Notes: generated by a model from the letters alone, not told the origin. 64,000 nt of DNA from Pseudomonas sp. KU43P (GCF_033095865.1 NZ_AP019365.1:4251501-4315500), one strand, 5' to 3'; positions 1 through 8,495 are shown, counted from the stretch's first letter. Program-made: numbers and translations.

Positions 1-52
1 CCCCTTGGCTTGTACGGACGATGCTATGGCGATAGATTGAATAACTCAAATT

Positions 53-65
53 CATAATTTTTATG
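53..65. promoter_or_regulatory. Candidate LysR-regulator operator
   Basis: The palindrome CATAA-TTT-TTATG lies about 30 bases before the LysR gene start in an AT-rich stretch. LysR-type regulators usually bind AT-rich interrupted dyads beside their own gene. The assignment is inference from position and symmetry. A divergent gene (leuC in P. putida, as I recall it) would lie outside the window. Confidence 0.4.
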
Positions 66-93
66 CTTTGGATAACCAACAGGAATTCTAACC

Positions 94-972
94 ATGGACT
101 TGGCCAACCTCAGCGCCTTTATCGCCATTGCCGAAACCGGCAGCTTCTCCGGCGCCGCCGAACGCCTTTTCCTGACTCAGCCAGCCATCAGCAAACGCAT
201 CGCTGGGCTGGAGCAGCAACTGGATGTGCGCCTGTTCGATCGCCTCGGCCGTGAAGTGACCCTGACCGAAGCGGGCCGGGCACTGTTGCCTCGCGCCTAT
301 CAGATCCTCAACGTGCTCGATGATACGCGTCGCGCACTGACCAATTTGACCGGTGCAGTGGGGGGACGCTTGACCCTGGCCACCAGCCATCATATCGGCC
401 TACACCGTTTGCCCCCGCTATTACGTGCATTTACTCGGCAGTACCCCTCGGTGGCGTTGGATATTCAGTTCCTAGATTCGGAAGCGGCCTACGACGAAAT
501 CCTTCATGGCCGCGCCGAAATTGCCGTCATCACCCTCGCCCCAGAGCCCCACCACCTGGTCAAGGCCGTGCCGGTGTGGGACGACGCCCTGGATTTCGTC
601 GCCGCCCCGGAACACCCGCTGGCCAGCAACCAGCAGGTCAGCCTGGCCGACGTTGCACGCCACCCGGCGGTGTTTCCGGGCGGCAATACCTTTACCCACC
701 ATATCGTCCAACGCCTGTTCGAAAGCCAGGGCCTGACACCGAACATCGCCATGAGCACCAACTACCTGGAAACCATCAAGATGATGGTTTCCATCGGCCT
801 GGCCTGGAGCGTGCTGCCCCGCACCATGCTCGATGATCAGGTTGCACCCATCGCTTTGCCCGGCATACAGCTGTCGCGCCAGCTAGGCTACATTCTGCAC
901 AAGGAGCGAACGCTATCGAATGCGGCCAGGGCCTTCATGGCCCTGCTCGACAGCCATGCAGGGTCCGCCTGA
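94..972 (+). CDS. LysR-family transcriptional regulator
   Basis: This is a 292-residue DNA-binding regulator of the usual LTTR length. Residues about 3-62 form the winged helix-turn-helix (FIAIAETGSFSGAAERLFLTQ followed by PAISKRI), and residues about 90-290 are the periplasmic-binding-protein-like effector domain. AGGAA at 81-85 sits eight bases before the ATG and supports this start. The inducer is not evident from sequence. In P. putida a homologue lies divergent from leuC, so control of leucine biosynthesis genes is possible, but the window begins too close to see that neighbour. The family call is firm; the target is inference. Confidence 0.93.
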   Translation: MDLANLSAFIAIAETGSFSGAAERLFLTQPAISKRIAGLEQQLDVRLFDRLGREVTLTEAGRALLPRAYQILNVLDDTRRALTNLTGAVGGRLTLATSHHIGLHRLPPLLRAFTRQYPSVALDIQFLDSEAAYDEILHGRAEIAVITLAPEPHHLVKAVPVWDDALDFVAAPEHPLASNQQVSLADVARHPAVFPGGNTFTHHIVQRLFESQGLTPNIAMSTNYLETIKMMVSIGLAWSVLPRTMLDDQVAPIALPGIQLSRQLGYILHKERTLSNAARAFMALLDSHAGSA

Positions 973-1033
973 CCGGTCGTCAGCTCGGCATTTCCAACTC
1001 AAGGACGCGTCAAACGCCAAAGGTCTGGTACCA

Positions 1034-4000
1034 ATGCCCAAATCAGCAAACCGCTTTCCGCGCCTGCCGCGTATCCCTGCGGCCGACCCCCAGGAATCCG
1101 AGCAAGCCTGGCAGAACGCTCCACAGCTGCTGGCCGCGCTCAACGGCGCACGCCTGGGCGCTTGGCTGTGGGATATCGAGACCGGCCGGGTCAGTTGGTC
1201 ACGCGGCACCCAGGCGCTGTTCGGCTTCGACCCTCAGCGCCCGCTGCCCAACGACATCGACTACCTCGACCTGCTGCCCGAGGAAGACCGTGCCCGCACC
1301 CGTCAACTGTTCCAGGCGGTAGTCAACGGCGAGCCAGTGGAGCAAGCCATGCGCCACCGTATTCGCTGGCCGGATGGCAGCCTGCACTGGCTCGAGATCA
1401 ACGGTAGCCTGACCCACGATCGCCAGGGCCGGCGCCAGATGATTGGGGTGATCCGCGAAATCACCCGCCAACGCGAACGAGAAACCGCGTTGATCAACTC
1501 GGAAAAGCGCTTTGCTACCCTGTTTCACCTAAGCCCCAATGCGATCCTGCTGACGCGGCGTAACGACGGCATGATCTTCGAGGTCAACCAGCACTTCGAA
1601 GACATGTTCGGCTGGCCCGGCAGCCAGGTGATCGGCAAGACCAGCCTGGAACTAGGGCTGTGGGTACACCCCGAACAGCGCCACCAGATTCTCGAAGCGA
1701 CCCGCGCCAGCGGCGGCCCGCTGAGCATGGAGGTGCAGTTTCGCGCCAGCAACGGCAAGCTCCACGACGGCATCCTCTGCACCCAGGGCATCGAACTGGA
1801 AGGCGTGACCTTCCTGCTAAGCACTTTCGTCGACACCTCCGAACGCAAGCGCGCCGAGCAGGCACTCAAGGACAGCCAGGAACGCCTGGACCTGGCCCTG
1901 GATTCGGCGCAACTGGGCACCTGGGACTGGCACATACCCAGCGGCATGCTCTACGGCTCGGCGCGGGCCGCGCAACTGCACGGCCTGGATCCGATCCCCT
2001 TCCATGAGTCGTTCGACTCGTTCTTCGAAGGGGTACCCGAAGAAGAGCGCGACGCGATGCGCCAGGCTTATCGCAGCCTGCGCGAAGGCCCGGCCGGCAA
2101 CTACCAGATCACCTACCGCGTGCAACTTGAAAACGGCGCGTCGCGTTATATCGAAAGCCGTGCCCGCCTCTACCGCGATGAGCACGGCACCCCCCTGCGC
2201 ATGGCCGGCACCCTGCTCGACATCACCGAACAGGTTGAGCGCGAACTGCGCCTGAGCGCCTCGGAAGAGAAGTTCGCCAGCCTGTTCCAGGTCAGCCCCG
2301 ACCCGATCTGCGTCACCCGCCAGGACACCGGGCAATTCATCGAGATCAACCCAGCCTTCACCCAGACGTTCGGCTGGACCGCCGACCAGGTGATCGGCCG
2401 CACAGCCGAAGAGATCGGCCTGTGGGCCGAATCGATCGAACGCGCCCGGCGCATCGAGCGGGTAATCCGCGAACAGGCCCTGAGCAACGTCGCCGTGGTG
2501 GTCAACCACCGCAACGGCTCGCCCTTGACCTGCGTGATCGCCAGCAGGCTGATCACCGTCGACAACGAGCCGTGCAGCGTCACCACCCTGCGCGACATCA
2601 CCCAGCAGCAGCGGGCGGAAGCGGCGCTCAAGTCCAGCGAGGAGAAATTCGCCAAGGCTTTCCACTCCAGCCCCGACGCCATCACCATCACCGAACGCCA
2701 CAGCGGCCGCTATGTGGAGGTGAACGATGGTTTCTGTCGGCTCACCGGCTACAGCAGCGATGAAGTGGTGGGGCGCAGCGTCTTCGAGCTGGGTATCTGG
2801 GCTGACGACAAACAGCGCAACGCCCTGCTCGCCGAGCTCAAGGAGCGAGGCCGGGTCCACCACCGTGAAATGCTCGGGCGAAACAAGCGCGGCGACATTC
2901 TGACCGTCGAAGTGTCGGTGGAGCCGATCAGCCTCAACGAGGTCGACTGCCTGCTGCTGACCGCCCGCGATGTCAGCCAGCTGAAGAATGCCCAGGCACA
3001 GATTCGCCACCTGGCCTACCACGACCCGCTGACCAACCTGCCCAACCGCGCGTTGCTGATGGACCGCCTGAGCCAGCAGATCGCTCTGCTGCGCCGCCAC
3101 AACCTGCGCGGCGCCCTGCTGTTCCTCGATCTGGACCACTTCAAGCACATCAACGATTCACTCGGGCACCCGGTAGGCGACACGGTGCTGAAGATCATCA
3201 CCGCGCGCCTGGAAGCCAGCGTTCGCCTGGAAGACACCGTGGCACGGCTGGGCGGCGACGAGTTCGTGGTGCTGCTCAGCGGCCTGGAAGGCAGCCGCGA
3301 ATCGGTCGAGAACAAAGTGCGCGAGCTGGCCGATACCTTGCGTGAACTGCTGGCCGAGCCGATGTCACTGGACGGCCAGCGCCTGCAGGTAACGCCCAGT
3401 ATCGGCGTGGCACTGATCCCCGACCACGGCGCCACCCCGGCCGATCTGCTCAAGCGCGCCGACATTGCCCTCTACCGGGCCAAGGATTCGGGGCGCAACA
3501 CCACCCAGCTGTTCCACACCACCATGCAAAAGGCCGCCAGCGAACGCCTGCGCATGGAAAGCGACCTGCGCCTGGCTTTGGCCCGGGGCGAACTGGCACT
3601 GCACTTTCAGCCCCAGGTGGATGCCCGGGACAATCGCATCGTCGGCGCCGAAGTGCTGCTGCGTTGGCACCATCCGCAACTGGGCCAGCAACCGCCTGCA
3701 CAGTTCATCCAGGTGCTGGAGGAAAGTGGCCTGATCCTCGAAGTGGGCAGCTGGATACTCGACGAAGCCTGCGATGCCTGCGCCCGCATGCTCGAAGACG
3801 GGCTGATCGATGCCAATGACTTCAGCCTGTGCGTGAACATCAGCCCACGGCAGTTCCGCCAGAACGATTTCGTCGAGCGGGTGTTGCGCAGCCTGGATGA
3901 CTACCGCCTGCCGCGGCACATGCTGAAGCTGGAGATCACCGAAGGCATCGTGATCCAGAACCTGGAAGACACTATCAGCAAGATGCGCGAGCTCAAGCGC

Positions 4001-4330
4001 TACGGCGTGAGCTTCGCCATGGACGATTTCGGCACGGGTTATTCATCGCTGACCTACCTCAAGCGCCTGCCGGTGGACGCGCTGAAAATCGACCAGACCT
4101 TCGTCCGCGATGCCCCGGAAGACCCCAACGATGCCGAGATCGTCCGCGCCATCGTGGCCATGGCGCGTAGCCTGGACCTGGCCGTGATTGCCGAAGGCGT
4201 GGAGCTGACCGAGCAACTGGAGTTTCTTGAACGGCTGGGTTGCCACCTGTATCAGGGCTACCTGCACAGCCGGCCGCTGCCCTTGCCGGAATTCAGGCAA
4301 ATGCTGATGGAGGCACCCGCCGATTATTGA
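1034..4330 (+). CDS. Multi-PAS diguanylate cyclase/phosphodiesterase (GGDEF-EAL)
   Basis: A 1098-residue cytoplasmic signalling protein with no transmembrane segment. It contains about five PAS domains in series (roughly residues 30-150, 155-275, 285-405, 415-535 and 540-655), then GGDEF (about 665-830) and EAL (about 845-1090). The cyclase half has an intact GGDEF signature near residue 740, with an RxxD inhibitory site (RLED) five residues before it. The phosphodiesterase half reads EVL instead of EAL but keeps the other metal and catalytic signatures: NISPRQF, LEITEG, DDFGTG, IAEGVE and QGY. Both activities therefore look possible. An in-frame ATG at 920 would overlap the LysR gene; the ATG at 1034 is preferred. 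The net effect on c-di-GMP and the ligands of the PAS domains are unknown. Confidence 0.93.
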   Translation: MPKSANRFPRLPRIPAADPQESEQAWQNAPQLLAALNGARLGAWLWDIETGRVSWSRGTQALFGFDPQRPLPNDIDYLDLLPEEDRARTRQLFQAVVNGEPVEQAMRHRIRWPDGSLHWLEINGSLTHDRQGRRQMIGVIREITRQRERETALINSEKRFATLFHLSPNAILLTRRNDGMIFEVNQHFEDMFGWPGSQVIGKTSLELGLWVHPEQRHQILEATRASGGPLSMEVQFRASNGKLHDGILCTQGIELEGVTFLLSTFVDTSERKRAEQALKDSQERLDLALDSAQLGTWDWHIPSGMLYGSARAAQLHGLDPIPFHESFDSFFEGVPEEERDAMRQAYRSLREGPAGNYQITYRVQLENGASRYIESRARLYRDEHGTPLRMAGTLLDITEQVERELRLSASEEKFASLFQVSPDPICVTRQDTGQFIEINPAFTQTFGWTADQVIGRTAEEIGLWAESIERARRIERVIREQALSNVAVVVNHRNGSPLTCVIASRLITVDNEPCSVTTLRDITQQQRAEAALKSSEEKFAKAFHSSPDAITITERHSGRYVEVNDGFCRLTGYSSDEVVGRSVFELGIWADDKQRNALLAELKERGRVHHREMLGRNKRGDILTVEVSVEPISLNEVDCLLLTARDVSQLKNAQAQIRHLAYHDPLTNLPNRALLMDRLSQQIALLRRHNLRGALLFLDLDHFKHINDSLGHPVGDTVLKIITARLEASVRLEDTVARLGGDEFVVLLSGLEGSRESVENKVRELADTLRELLAEPMSLDGQRLQVTPSIGVALIPDHGATPADLLKRADIALYRAKDSGRNTTQLFHTTMQKAASERLRMESDLRLALARGELALHFQPQVDARDNRIVGAEVLLRWHHPQLGQQPPAQFIQVLEESGLILEVGSWILDEACDACARMLEDGLIDANDFSLCVNISPRQFRQNDFVERVLRSLDDYRLPRHMLKLEITEGIVIQNLEDTISKMRELKRYGVSFAMDDFGTGYSSLTYLKRLPVDALKIDQTFVRDAPEDPNDAEIVRAIVAMARSLDLAVIAEGVELTEQLEFLERLGCHLYQGYLHSRPLPLPEFRQMLMEAPADY

Positions 4331-4338
4331 GCGCAAAA

Positions 4339-4364
4339 AAAGGGCACCTTCGCAGGTGCCCTTT
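4339..4364. terminator. Bidirectional rho-independent terminator
   Basis: An AAAGGGCACCT / AGGTGCCCTTT hairpin with a four-base loop, flanked by an A-run on one side and T-rich sequence on the other. It lies between the convergent GGDEF/EAL gene and ibpA, so it can serve both. Confidence 0.85.
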
Positions 4365-4381
4365 CTTGCATCACGCCAAAC

Positions 4382-4831
4382 TCAGTTCAGCGCTGGCTTG
4401 TCGCCATTGATCGGAATGCGCTTGGCCTTGGCTTCTTCCGGCACGATGCGCAGCAGGTCGATGCTGAGCAGGCCGTTGGCCAGGCCTGCGGACTTGACCT
4501 CGATATGGTCAGCCAGGCGGAACGATAGCTTGAAGGCGCGCTGGGCAATGCCCTGGTGCAGGTAGGTCACTTCCGACGCGCTGTTTTCGCGCTTGCCGCC
4601 GATCACGGTCAAAACGCCTTTTTCGACCTGCAGGTCGAGGTCCTGCTCCTGGAAGCCGGCTGCGGCAACCACGATGCGATAGTGGTCATCGCCATGTTTT
4701 TCCACGTTGTAGGGAGGGTAGCTGCTACCCGCCTCGTTACGTGCCGCGGATTCGAACAGGTCGTTGAAACGGTCGAAGCCAACGGAATGGCGGAACAGTG
4801 GAGCGAGAGAGAAAGCGCTGGTCATGGTCAT
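4382..4831 (-). CDS. ibpA: Small heat-shock protein IbpA (Hsp20)
   Basis: A 149-residue ATP-independent holdase that binds unfolding proteins during heat stress and hands them to DnaK/ClpB. The alpha-crystallin domain spans about residues 35-130 (PPYNVEK, then the GLANGLLSIDL strand), with a short C-terminal tail. Its length matches bacterial IbpA. The ATG at 4831 is preceded by AGGAG buried in a likely RNA thermometer, and a sigma-32-like promoter lies further upstream; both are listed separately. It is a single gene facing the upstream signalling gene across a shared terminator. Confidence 0.95.
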   Translation of the reverse strand: MTMTSAFSLAPLFRHSVGFDRFNDLFESAARNEAGSSYPPYNVEKHGDDHYRIVVAAAGFQEQDLDLQVEKGVLTVIGGKRENSASEVTYLHQGIAQRAFKLSFRLADHIEVKSAGLANGLLSIDLLRIVPEEAKAKRIPINGDKPALN

Positions 4832-4888
4832 AAACTCCTGAAATTCAGCAAGTAAGTCATTACGCGACCCGACTTCGGCATCGCGTAC
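4832..4888 (-). promoter_or_regulatory. ROSE-type RNA thermometer in the ibpA leader
   Basis: The transcript leader can form a first hairpin with ACGCGA/TCGCGT arms (4862-4867 and 4881-4886). A second has UUGCU (4847-4851) facing the Shine-Dalgarno AGGAG (4835-4839). UUGCU pairing against the ribosome site is the hallmark of ROSE elements, which block translation at low temperature and melt on heating. ROSE-like thermometers are established for Pseudomonas ibpA; the match here is seen directly, the function is inference. Confidence 0.8.
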
Positions 4889-4895
4889 TCAAGAG

Positions 4896-4921
4896 ATATG
4901 GACGGGCGAACAGGTTTCAAG
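4896..4921 (-). promoter_or_regulatory. Sigma-32 (heat-shock) promoter of ibpA
   Basis: Read on the minus strand, CTTGAAA (4915-4921) is followed after 11 bases by GTCCATAT (4896-4903). This closely resembles the sigma-32 consensus CTTGAAA / CCCCATNT. Transcription would start near 4888, giving a leader of about 57 bases that matches the thermometer. Confidence 0.75.
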
Positions 4922-4958
4922 GGGAGGAGGAAAAATTTGATTCTTGCCGTGGGATCGA

Positions 4959-5044
4959 TGCCCTATCGCTGGCAAGCCAGCTCCCACAGAGGCCCCACAC
5001 GCCTGCGCATTACCTGTGGGAGCCGACTTGCCGGCGATAGGGCC
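4959..5044. repeat. REP doublet (REPIN)
   Basis: Two inverted REP arms, about 4959-4989 and 5014-5044. The left arm carries GGCAAGCCAGCTCCCACAG and the right arm CTGTGGGAGCCGACTTGCC, both bounded by CCCTATCG/CGATAGGG. The left arm has diverged slightly. It lies between ibpA and the dusC 3' end. Confidence 0.85.
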
Positions 5045-5047
5045 GGA

Positions 5048-6019
5048 TCAGGCCACACAGTCCTCGAACGCCTGCACCTGAAGCCCAAGCAACCGGCTGA
5101 TCCGCGCGCAGTCATCTTCCCTGCGCAATTCGGCAAACAGCACCACCGCCTCGGGATAACTGCGGGTCAACATCGCCAGCCATTGTTTCATCCGCCCGGG
5201 CGCATAGCGAGGCGACAGCTTGGCCTGAGCCTGGCGCCAGAACTCGCGCAGCAATGGCAGCAACGCCTCCCAGCTCAGCGGCTGGTACTCGCGACCGTCC
5301 CGTGCGGCCGCAATCTGCAAGGCCAGGTCCGGCCGCGACACCAGCCCGCGGCCGAGCATGATGTCCTCGGCGCCGCTGACCTCACGGCAACGCCGCCAGT
5401 CTTCGACGGTCCAGATTTCGCCATTGGCGAACACCGGCACCTTGACCACATCCTGCACCCGCGCCACCCATTCCCAGTGCGCCGGTGGTTTGTAACCTTC
5501 GACCTTGGTTCGCGCATGCACCACCAGGTGCGCCGAACCGCCTTCGGCCAGCGCCGTGGCGCAGTCCAGCGCGCCATCCGGGCTGTCGAAGCCCAGGCGC
5601 ATCTTCGAGGTGACCGGGATATGCGCCGGCACCGCCCGCCTCACTTCACGCACGATGGCATGCAGCAGTTCCGGCTCCTTGAGCAACACCGCCCCGCCCC
5701 GCGACTTGTTCACGGTCTTGGCCGGGCAGCCGAAGTTAAGGTCGATCACTGGCGCCCCCAGCTCGCAGGCCAGCGCTGCATTCTCGGCCAGGCATACCGG
5801 GTCCGAGCCCAGCAACTGCACGCGCATCGGCACACCGGCAGCGGTACGCGCACCCTGACGCAGCTCGGGGGCGAGCTTGTCGAACGAGGAGGCTGGCAGC
5901 AGGCGGTCGCACACGCGGATGAACTCGGTGACGCACCAATCGATGCCGCCCACTCGGGTCAGGACGTCGCGCAGGATGTTGTCGACCAGCCCCTCCATGG
6001 GGGCCAGGGCAATTTGCAT
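5048..6019 (-). CDS. dusC: tRNA-dihydrouridine(16) synthase DusC
   Basis: A 323-residue FMN- and NADPH-dependent flavoenzyme that reduces a uridine in the tRNA D-loop. The N-terminal TIM barrel begins [12 protein letters not shown]. The catalytic-cysteine motif [16 protein letters not shown] lies at about residues 95-110, and the C-terminal part is the helical tRNA-recognition domain. The EGL sequence near the N-terminus and the length fit the DusC branch rather than DusA or DusB. It is the last gene of a minus-strand series after the thioesterase, 51 bases away. Specificity for U16 is inferred from family resemblance. Confidence 0.93.
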   Translation of the reverse strand: MQIALAPMEGLVDNILRDVLTRVGGIDWCVTEFIRVCDRLLPASSFDKLAPELRQGARTAAGVPMRVQLLGSDPVCLAENAALACELGAPVIDLNFGCPAKTVNKSRGGAVLLKEPELLHAIVREVRRAVPAHIPVTSKMRLGFDSPDGALDCATALAEGGSAHLVVHARTKVEGYKPPAHWEWVARVQDVVKVPVFANGEIWTVEDWRRCREVSGAEDIMLGRGLVSRPDLALQIAAARDGREYQPLSWEALLPLLREFWRQAQAKLSPRYAPGRMKQWLAMLTRSYPEAVVLFAELRREDDCARISRLLGLQVQAFEDCVA

Positions 6020-6070
6020 TTCGGGGACTCGGCGAGAAAAGCCGGCAGTCTAGCAAAAAACGGCGCCGGT

Positions 6071-6505
6071 TCAGGCACCGATCAGCGCCGGACCATAACC
6101 CTCGATGAACTCGGCAGGCATACGCTTGGGTTTGCCGCTGGACAGCTCGATGCAGGCGAATGTGGTCTGCGCGCGCAGCAGGGTTACGCCGTCACGCGGG
6201 CGCTTGAGCTGGAAACGCCGCGTCATGCGCAGGCGCTGGTCCCAATCGATGATCCAGGTCGCCAGTTGCAACTCGTCATCTTCGTAAGCGGCGGCAAGGT
6301 AGTCGATCTCATGTCGCACCACCGCCATGGCCCGGTCAAGGCGCCGGTATTCGGCCAGGTCCAGGCCCAGGCGCTGGGAATGACGCCAGGCACAACGCTC
6401 GAGCCAGGTGACGTAGACCGCGTTGTTGGCGTGGCCGAGGCCATCGATGTCTTCGCTGCCGACCCGCAGGTCGATGATGAATGGCGTTGCCAGGTCCCAG
6501 CTCAT
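6071..6505 (-). CDS. Hotdog-fold acyl-CoA thioesterase
   Basis: A 144-residue protein of the 4-hydroxybenzoyl-CoA thioesterase/YbgC type. The motif DGLGHANNAVYVTWLE (about residues 20-35) is the hotdog active-site helix; the usual catalytic Asp is at its start. The ATG at 6505 is chosen because GGGAG precedes it closely and it leaves a 43-base gap to the hydrolase gene. A start at 6580 would overlap that gene. The neighbouring hydrolase and TetR gene suggest a small acyl-metabolism operon, but the substrate is unknown. Confidence 0.85.
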   Translation of the reverse strand: MSWDLATPFIIDLRVGSEDIDGLGHANNAVYVTWLERCAWRHSQRLGLDLAEYRRLDRAMAVVRHEIDYLAAAYEDDELQLATWIIDWDQRLRMTRRFQLKRPRDGVTLLRAQTTFACIELSSGKPKRMPAEFIEGYGPALIGA

Positions 6506-6548
6506 GCCCGCTCCCAAAGTCAGTGAAGGGGCAGAGTGTAATGGAAGT

Positions 6549-7382
6549 TCAGGCGCTTTGCCGGGCTGGGGCGTTGGCACGGGCCAGCAGTTCGAGCACG
6601 GCCTGGCTCAACCGCGGGTCAGCCAGCACACGCTGGTGGCCTCCGCCCTCTAACAGCAACAGGCGGCTGTCGAACCAGGCCTTGTGGATCAATTGCGCCT
6701 CGCCGGCGGGCACCAGTTCATCATCGGCGGCATGCACCACCAAGCCAGGCACCTCTAGCTGATAGCCACTGACATCGAGGCGAGCGATTTGCATGCCGAC
6801 ATCCCGTTCGACCTGGCGGATGAACGCCGCCCTGGCCCGGGCAGGCATGCCCAGGTGCTTGGCGAAGCCGCGCAGCACGCCCAGCAATTGCGCCGGCGCG
6901 CCAATGCTGACCGCTGCCTCGGTGCGAAGCCCCATTTGCAGGGCGAGCATGACGCTGGCACCGCCCATGGAGTGCCCGATCACGGCGCGCAACGGCGGTA
7001 ATTCGGCTGCCGCTTCCAGCAGGGCACGGGCAAACAGCACCACGTTCGCCTGCTGCCCGGGGGAACGACCATGGGCCGGCCCTTCCAGCGACACCACCGT
7101 GTGCCCTGCCTGGACCAAGGTTTCGATCAGGGCGGCAAACTGGGTCGGGCGCCCTTCCCAGCCATGCATCAGCAACACGGTCGGCCCCTTGCCCCAACGC
7201 AAGGCGGACAACCCGAAGCGCAAGGTGATGCGCTCGGCACTTGCCAGCAACGGCAACTCCCACTGCCGGGGCGGCAGGTTGCGGGGCGTCATGAAAGCCC
7301 GGCGCATCTTGCCGGCGACATGCTCGGGGGCCAGGTGGCCCAGGGTGCCATTGACGCCACGAATCCAGCTCAAGGTAGTCAT
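6549..7382 (-). CDS. Alpha/beta-hydrolase
   Basis: A 277-residue alpha/beta-hydrolase-fold protein. It shows the oxyanion region LLMHGWEGRPTQF (about residues 70-82) and the nucleophile elbow GHSMGGAS (Ser near residue 137). The acid is in HAADDELVP and the likely catalytic His in GGGHQRVL near the C-terminus, so the triad is complete. The N-terminal part has no clear signal peptide. It lies 25 bases after the TetR gene and before the thioesterase gene, so co-transcription is likely. Esterase or lipase-like activity is likely; the substrate cannot be told. Confidence 0.88.
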   Translation of the reverse strand: MTTLSWIRGVNGTLGHLAPEHVAGKMRRAFMTPRNLPPRQWELPLLASAERITLRFGLSALRWGKGPTVLLMHGWEGRPTQFAALIETLVQAGHTVVSLEGPAHGRSPGQQANVVLFARALLEAAAELPPLRAVIGHSMGGASVMLALQMGLRTEAAVSIGAPAQLLGVLRGFAKHLGMPARARAAFIRQVERDVGMQIARLDVSGYQLEVPGLVVHAADDELVPAGEAQLIHKAWFDSRLLLLEGGGHQRVLADPRLSQAVLELLARANAPARQSA

Positions 7383-7407
7383 CGCCTTGCTCCTAGTTCA
7401 CGCAAAT

Positions 7408-7947
7408 TCAGATCACCGCCGATTTGGCGGCACGCAGAATGCGGTCGGACAGCTCGCCGGTGCCCAAGGCACGGGCCAGCGCCAGGCCGCCGATCATCAG
7501 TGCCAAGTCGGCCAAGGCCTTGTCGGCATCCTCGGGGCAGTCGACCATGGCCGCCGTCATCAACTCGATGTGTTCGGCCAGCACGTCGCGAAAAGCCTCT
7601 GGCAGCCGCTGTATCTCACCCAGCGCGTTGGGCAGCGGGCAAGCATGCACCTCGGCATCGCGGTGCTTGCGTGACAGGTAGAAGGCACTGGCCAATGCTC
7701 GGCGGCCGGCACCATCCAGGCTGGGATCAACCTGCGCCAGCAACGCCCTGCGCTCACCGAGCAACTGGCGGAAGGCTTCGAGCATCAGTTCGTCCTTGCT
7801 CTGGAAGTGTGCGTAGAAGCCCCCAACGGTAAGACCGGCGGCGCCCATGACCTGGCTGACGCTGGGCTCTGCCGGGCCGTGCTGGATCAACGCACTGCAT
7901 GCGGCGTCAAGGATGCGCTCGCGGGTTCTGGTCTTCTTGTCGCTCAT
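7408..7947 (-). CDS. TetR-family regulator
   Basis: A 179-residue repressor. Residues about 8-55 form the TetR helix-turn-helix (ILDAACSALIQHG ... VGGFYAHFQSKDELM) and the rest is a divergent ligand-binding domain. It heads the minus-strand series TetR - hydrolase - thioesterase - dusC. A 20-base perfect dyad lies about 30 bases upstream and probably is its operator, which would make it autoregulated and able to control the hydrolase and thioesterase. The ligand is unknown. Confidence 0.9.
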   Translation of the reverse strand: MSDKKTRTRERILDAACSALIQHGPAEPSVSQVMGAAGLTVGGFYAHFQSKDELMLEAFRQLLGERRALLAQVDPSLDGAGRRALASAFYLSRKHRDAEVHACPLPNALGEIQRLPEAFRDVLAEHIELMTAAMVDCPEDADKALADLALMIGGLALARALGTGELSDRILRAAKSAVI

Positions 7948-7978
7948 GGGTCATTTACCGAGCAAATATGATGATCGA

Positions 7979-7998
7979 AATATTATATGAATAATATT
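7979..7998. promoter_or_regulatory. Candidate TetR operator
   Basis: A dyad AATATTAT-ATGA-ATAATATT with perfect 8-base arms, in an AT-rich patch that stands out from the GC-rich surroundings, 32-51 bases upstream of the TetR gene start. Position and symmetry suggest an operator; binding is inference. Confidence 0.55.
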
Positions 7999-8053
7999 TT
8001 CCAGCAAGGGAAATTGATCACCGCTTGTCGGTGCAGATTTTTGGGGAAGGTAG

Positions 8054-8092
8054 AAAAACAAAAGGCCCATTCAATAAGCGAATGAGCCTTTA
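8054..8092 (-). terminator. Terminator of the Ala/Glu tRNA cluster
   Basis: On the minus strand a hairpin AAAGGCTCATTC ... GAATGGGCCTTT is followed by TTGTTTTT. It lies just after the last tRNA-Glu. A GC hairpin (CCCGC/GCGGG) stands between the tRNA and the terminator. Confidence 0.85.
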
Positions 8093-8117
8093 AAGTCCCG
8101 CAAAACGCGGGTAAAAA

Positions 8118-8193
8118 TGGCGTCCCCTAGGGGACTCGAACCCCTGTTACCGCCGTGAAAGGGCGGTGTCCTAGGCCACTAGACGAAGGGGAC
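8118..8193 (-). tRNA. tRNA-Glu (UUC)
   Basis: A 76-base tRNA with encoded CCA. The acceptor stem GTCCCCT/AGGGGAC, the anticodon loop CCTTTCACG with anticodon TTC, and the T-arm GGTTCGAGTCC are all seen. Last gene of the three-pair Ala-Glu cluster. Confidence 0.98.
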
Positions 8194-8236
8194 GTAAACC
8201 TTCGCAAAAGTCCGCTTGTGCGAACCCTGGCAGAAT

Positions 8237-8312
8237 TGGTGGAGCTAAGCGGGATCGAACCGCTGACCTCCTGCATGCCATGCAGGCGCTCTCCCAGCTG
8301 AGCTATAGCCCC
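8237..8312 (-). tRNA. tRNA-Ala (GGC)
   Basis: A 76-base tRNA with encoded CCA. Acceptor stem GGGGCTA/TAGCTCC with the G-U pair typical of tRNA-Ala at the third position, and anticodon GGC in the loop. Identical to the other two Ala copies. Confidence 0.98.
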
Positions 8313-8318
8313 GAAAAC

Positions 8319-8351
8319 AAAAGGCTCATCCAAAATCCGAATGAGCCTCTT
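8319..8351 (-). terminator. Internal terminator-like hairpin between tRNA pairs
   Basis: On the minus strand AGGCTCATTCGG ... GATGAGCCTTTTG forms a hairpin followed by a T-run. It is a diverged copy of the terminator at 8054-8092. It lies between the second Glu and the last Ala gene, as if each Ala-Glu unit was duplicated with its terminator. Confidence 0.6.
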
Positions 8352-8377
8352 AAAGCCCCGCAACGAGCGGGTAAAAG

Positions 8378-8453
8378 TGGCGTCCCCTAGGGGACTCGAA
8401 CCCCTGTTACCGCCGTGAAAGGGCGGTGTCCTAGGCCACTAGACGAAGGGGAC
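8378..8453 (-). tRNA. tRNA-Glu (UUC)
   Basis: Identical in sequence to the Glu gene at 8118-8193, with CCA encoded and anticodon TTC. Middle pair of the cluster. Confidence 0.98.
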
Positions 8454-8495
8454 ATAACCTTCGCGAAGGTTCGCTTATGCGAACCCTGGCAGAAT

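Noticed and set aside
1817..3148. A 443-codon open frame opposite the GGDEF/EAL gene
   Set aside because: It overlaps conserved PAS domains on the coding strand and has a Val/Ala/Gly/Gln-rich antisense composition.
4898..6526. A 542-codon open frame opposite dusC and the thioesterase gene
   Set aside because: Its product is low-complexity and full of His, Gln and Arg, typical of antisense reading in GC-rich DNA, while dusC on the other strand has clear motifs.
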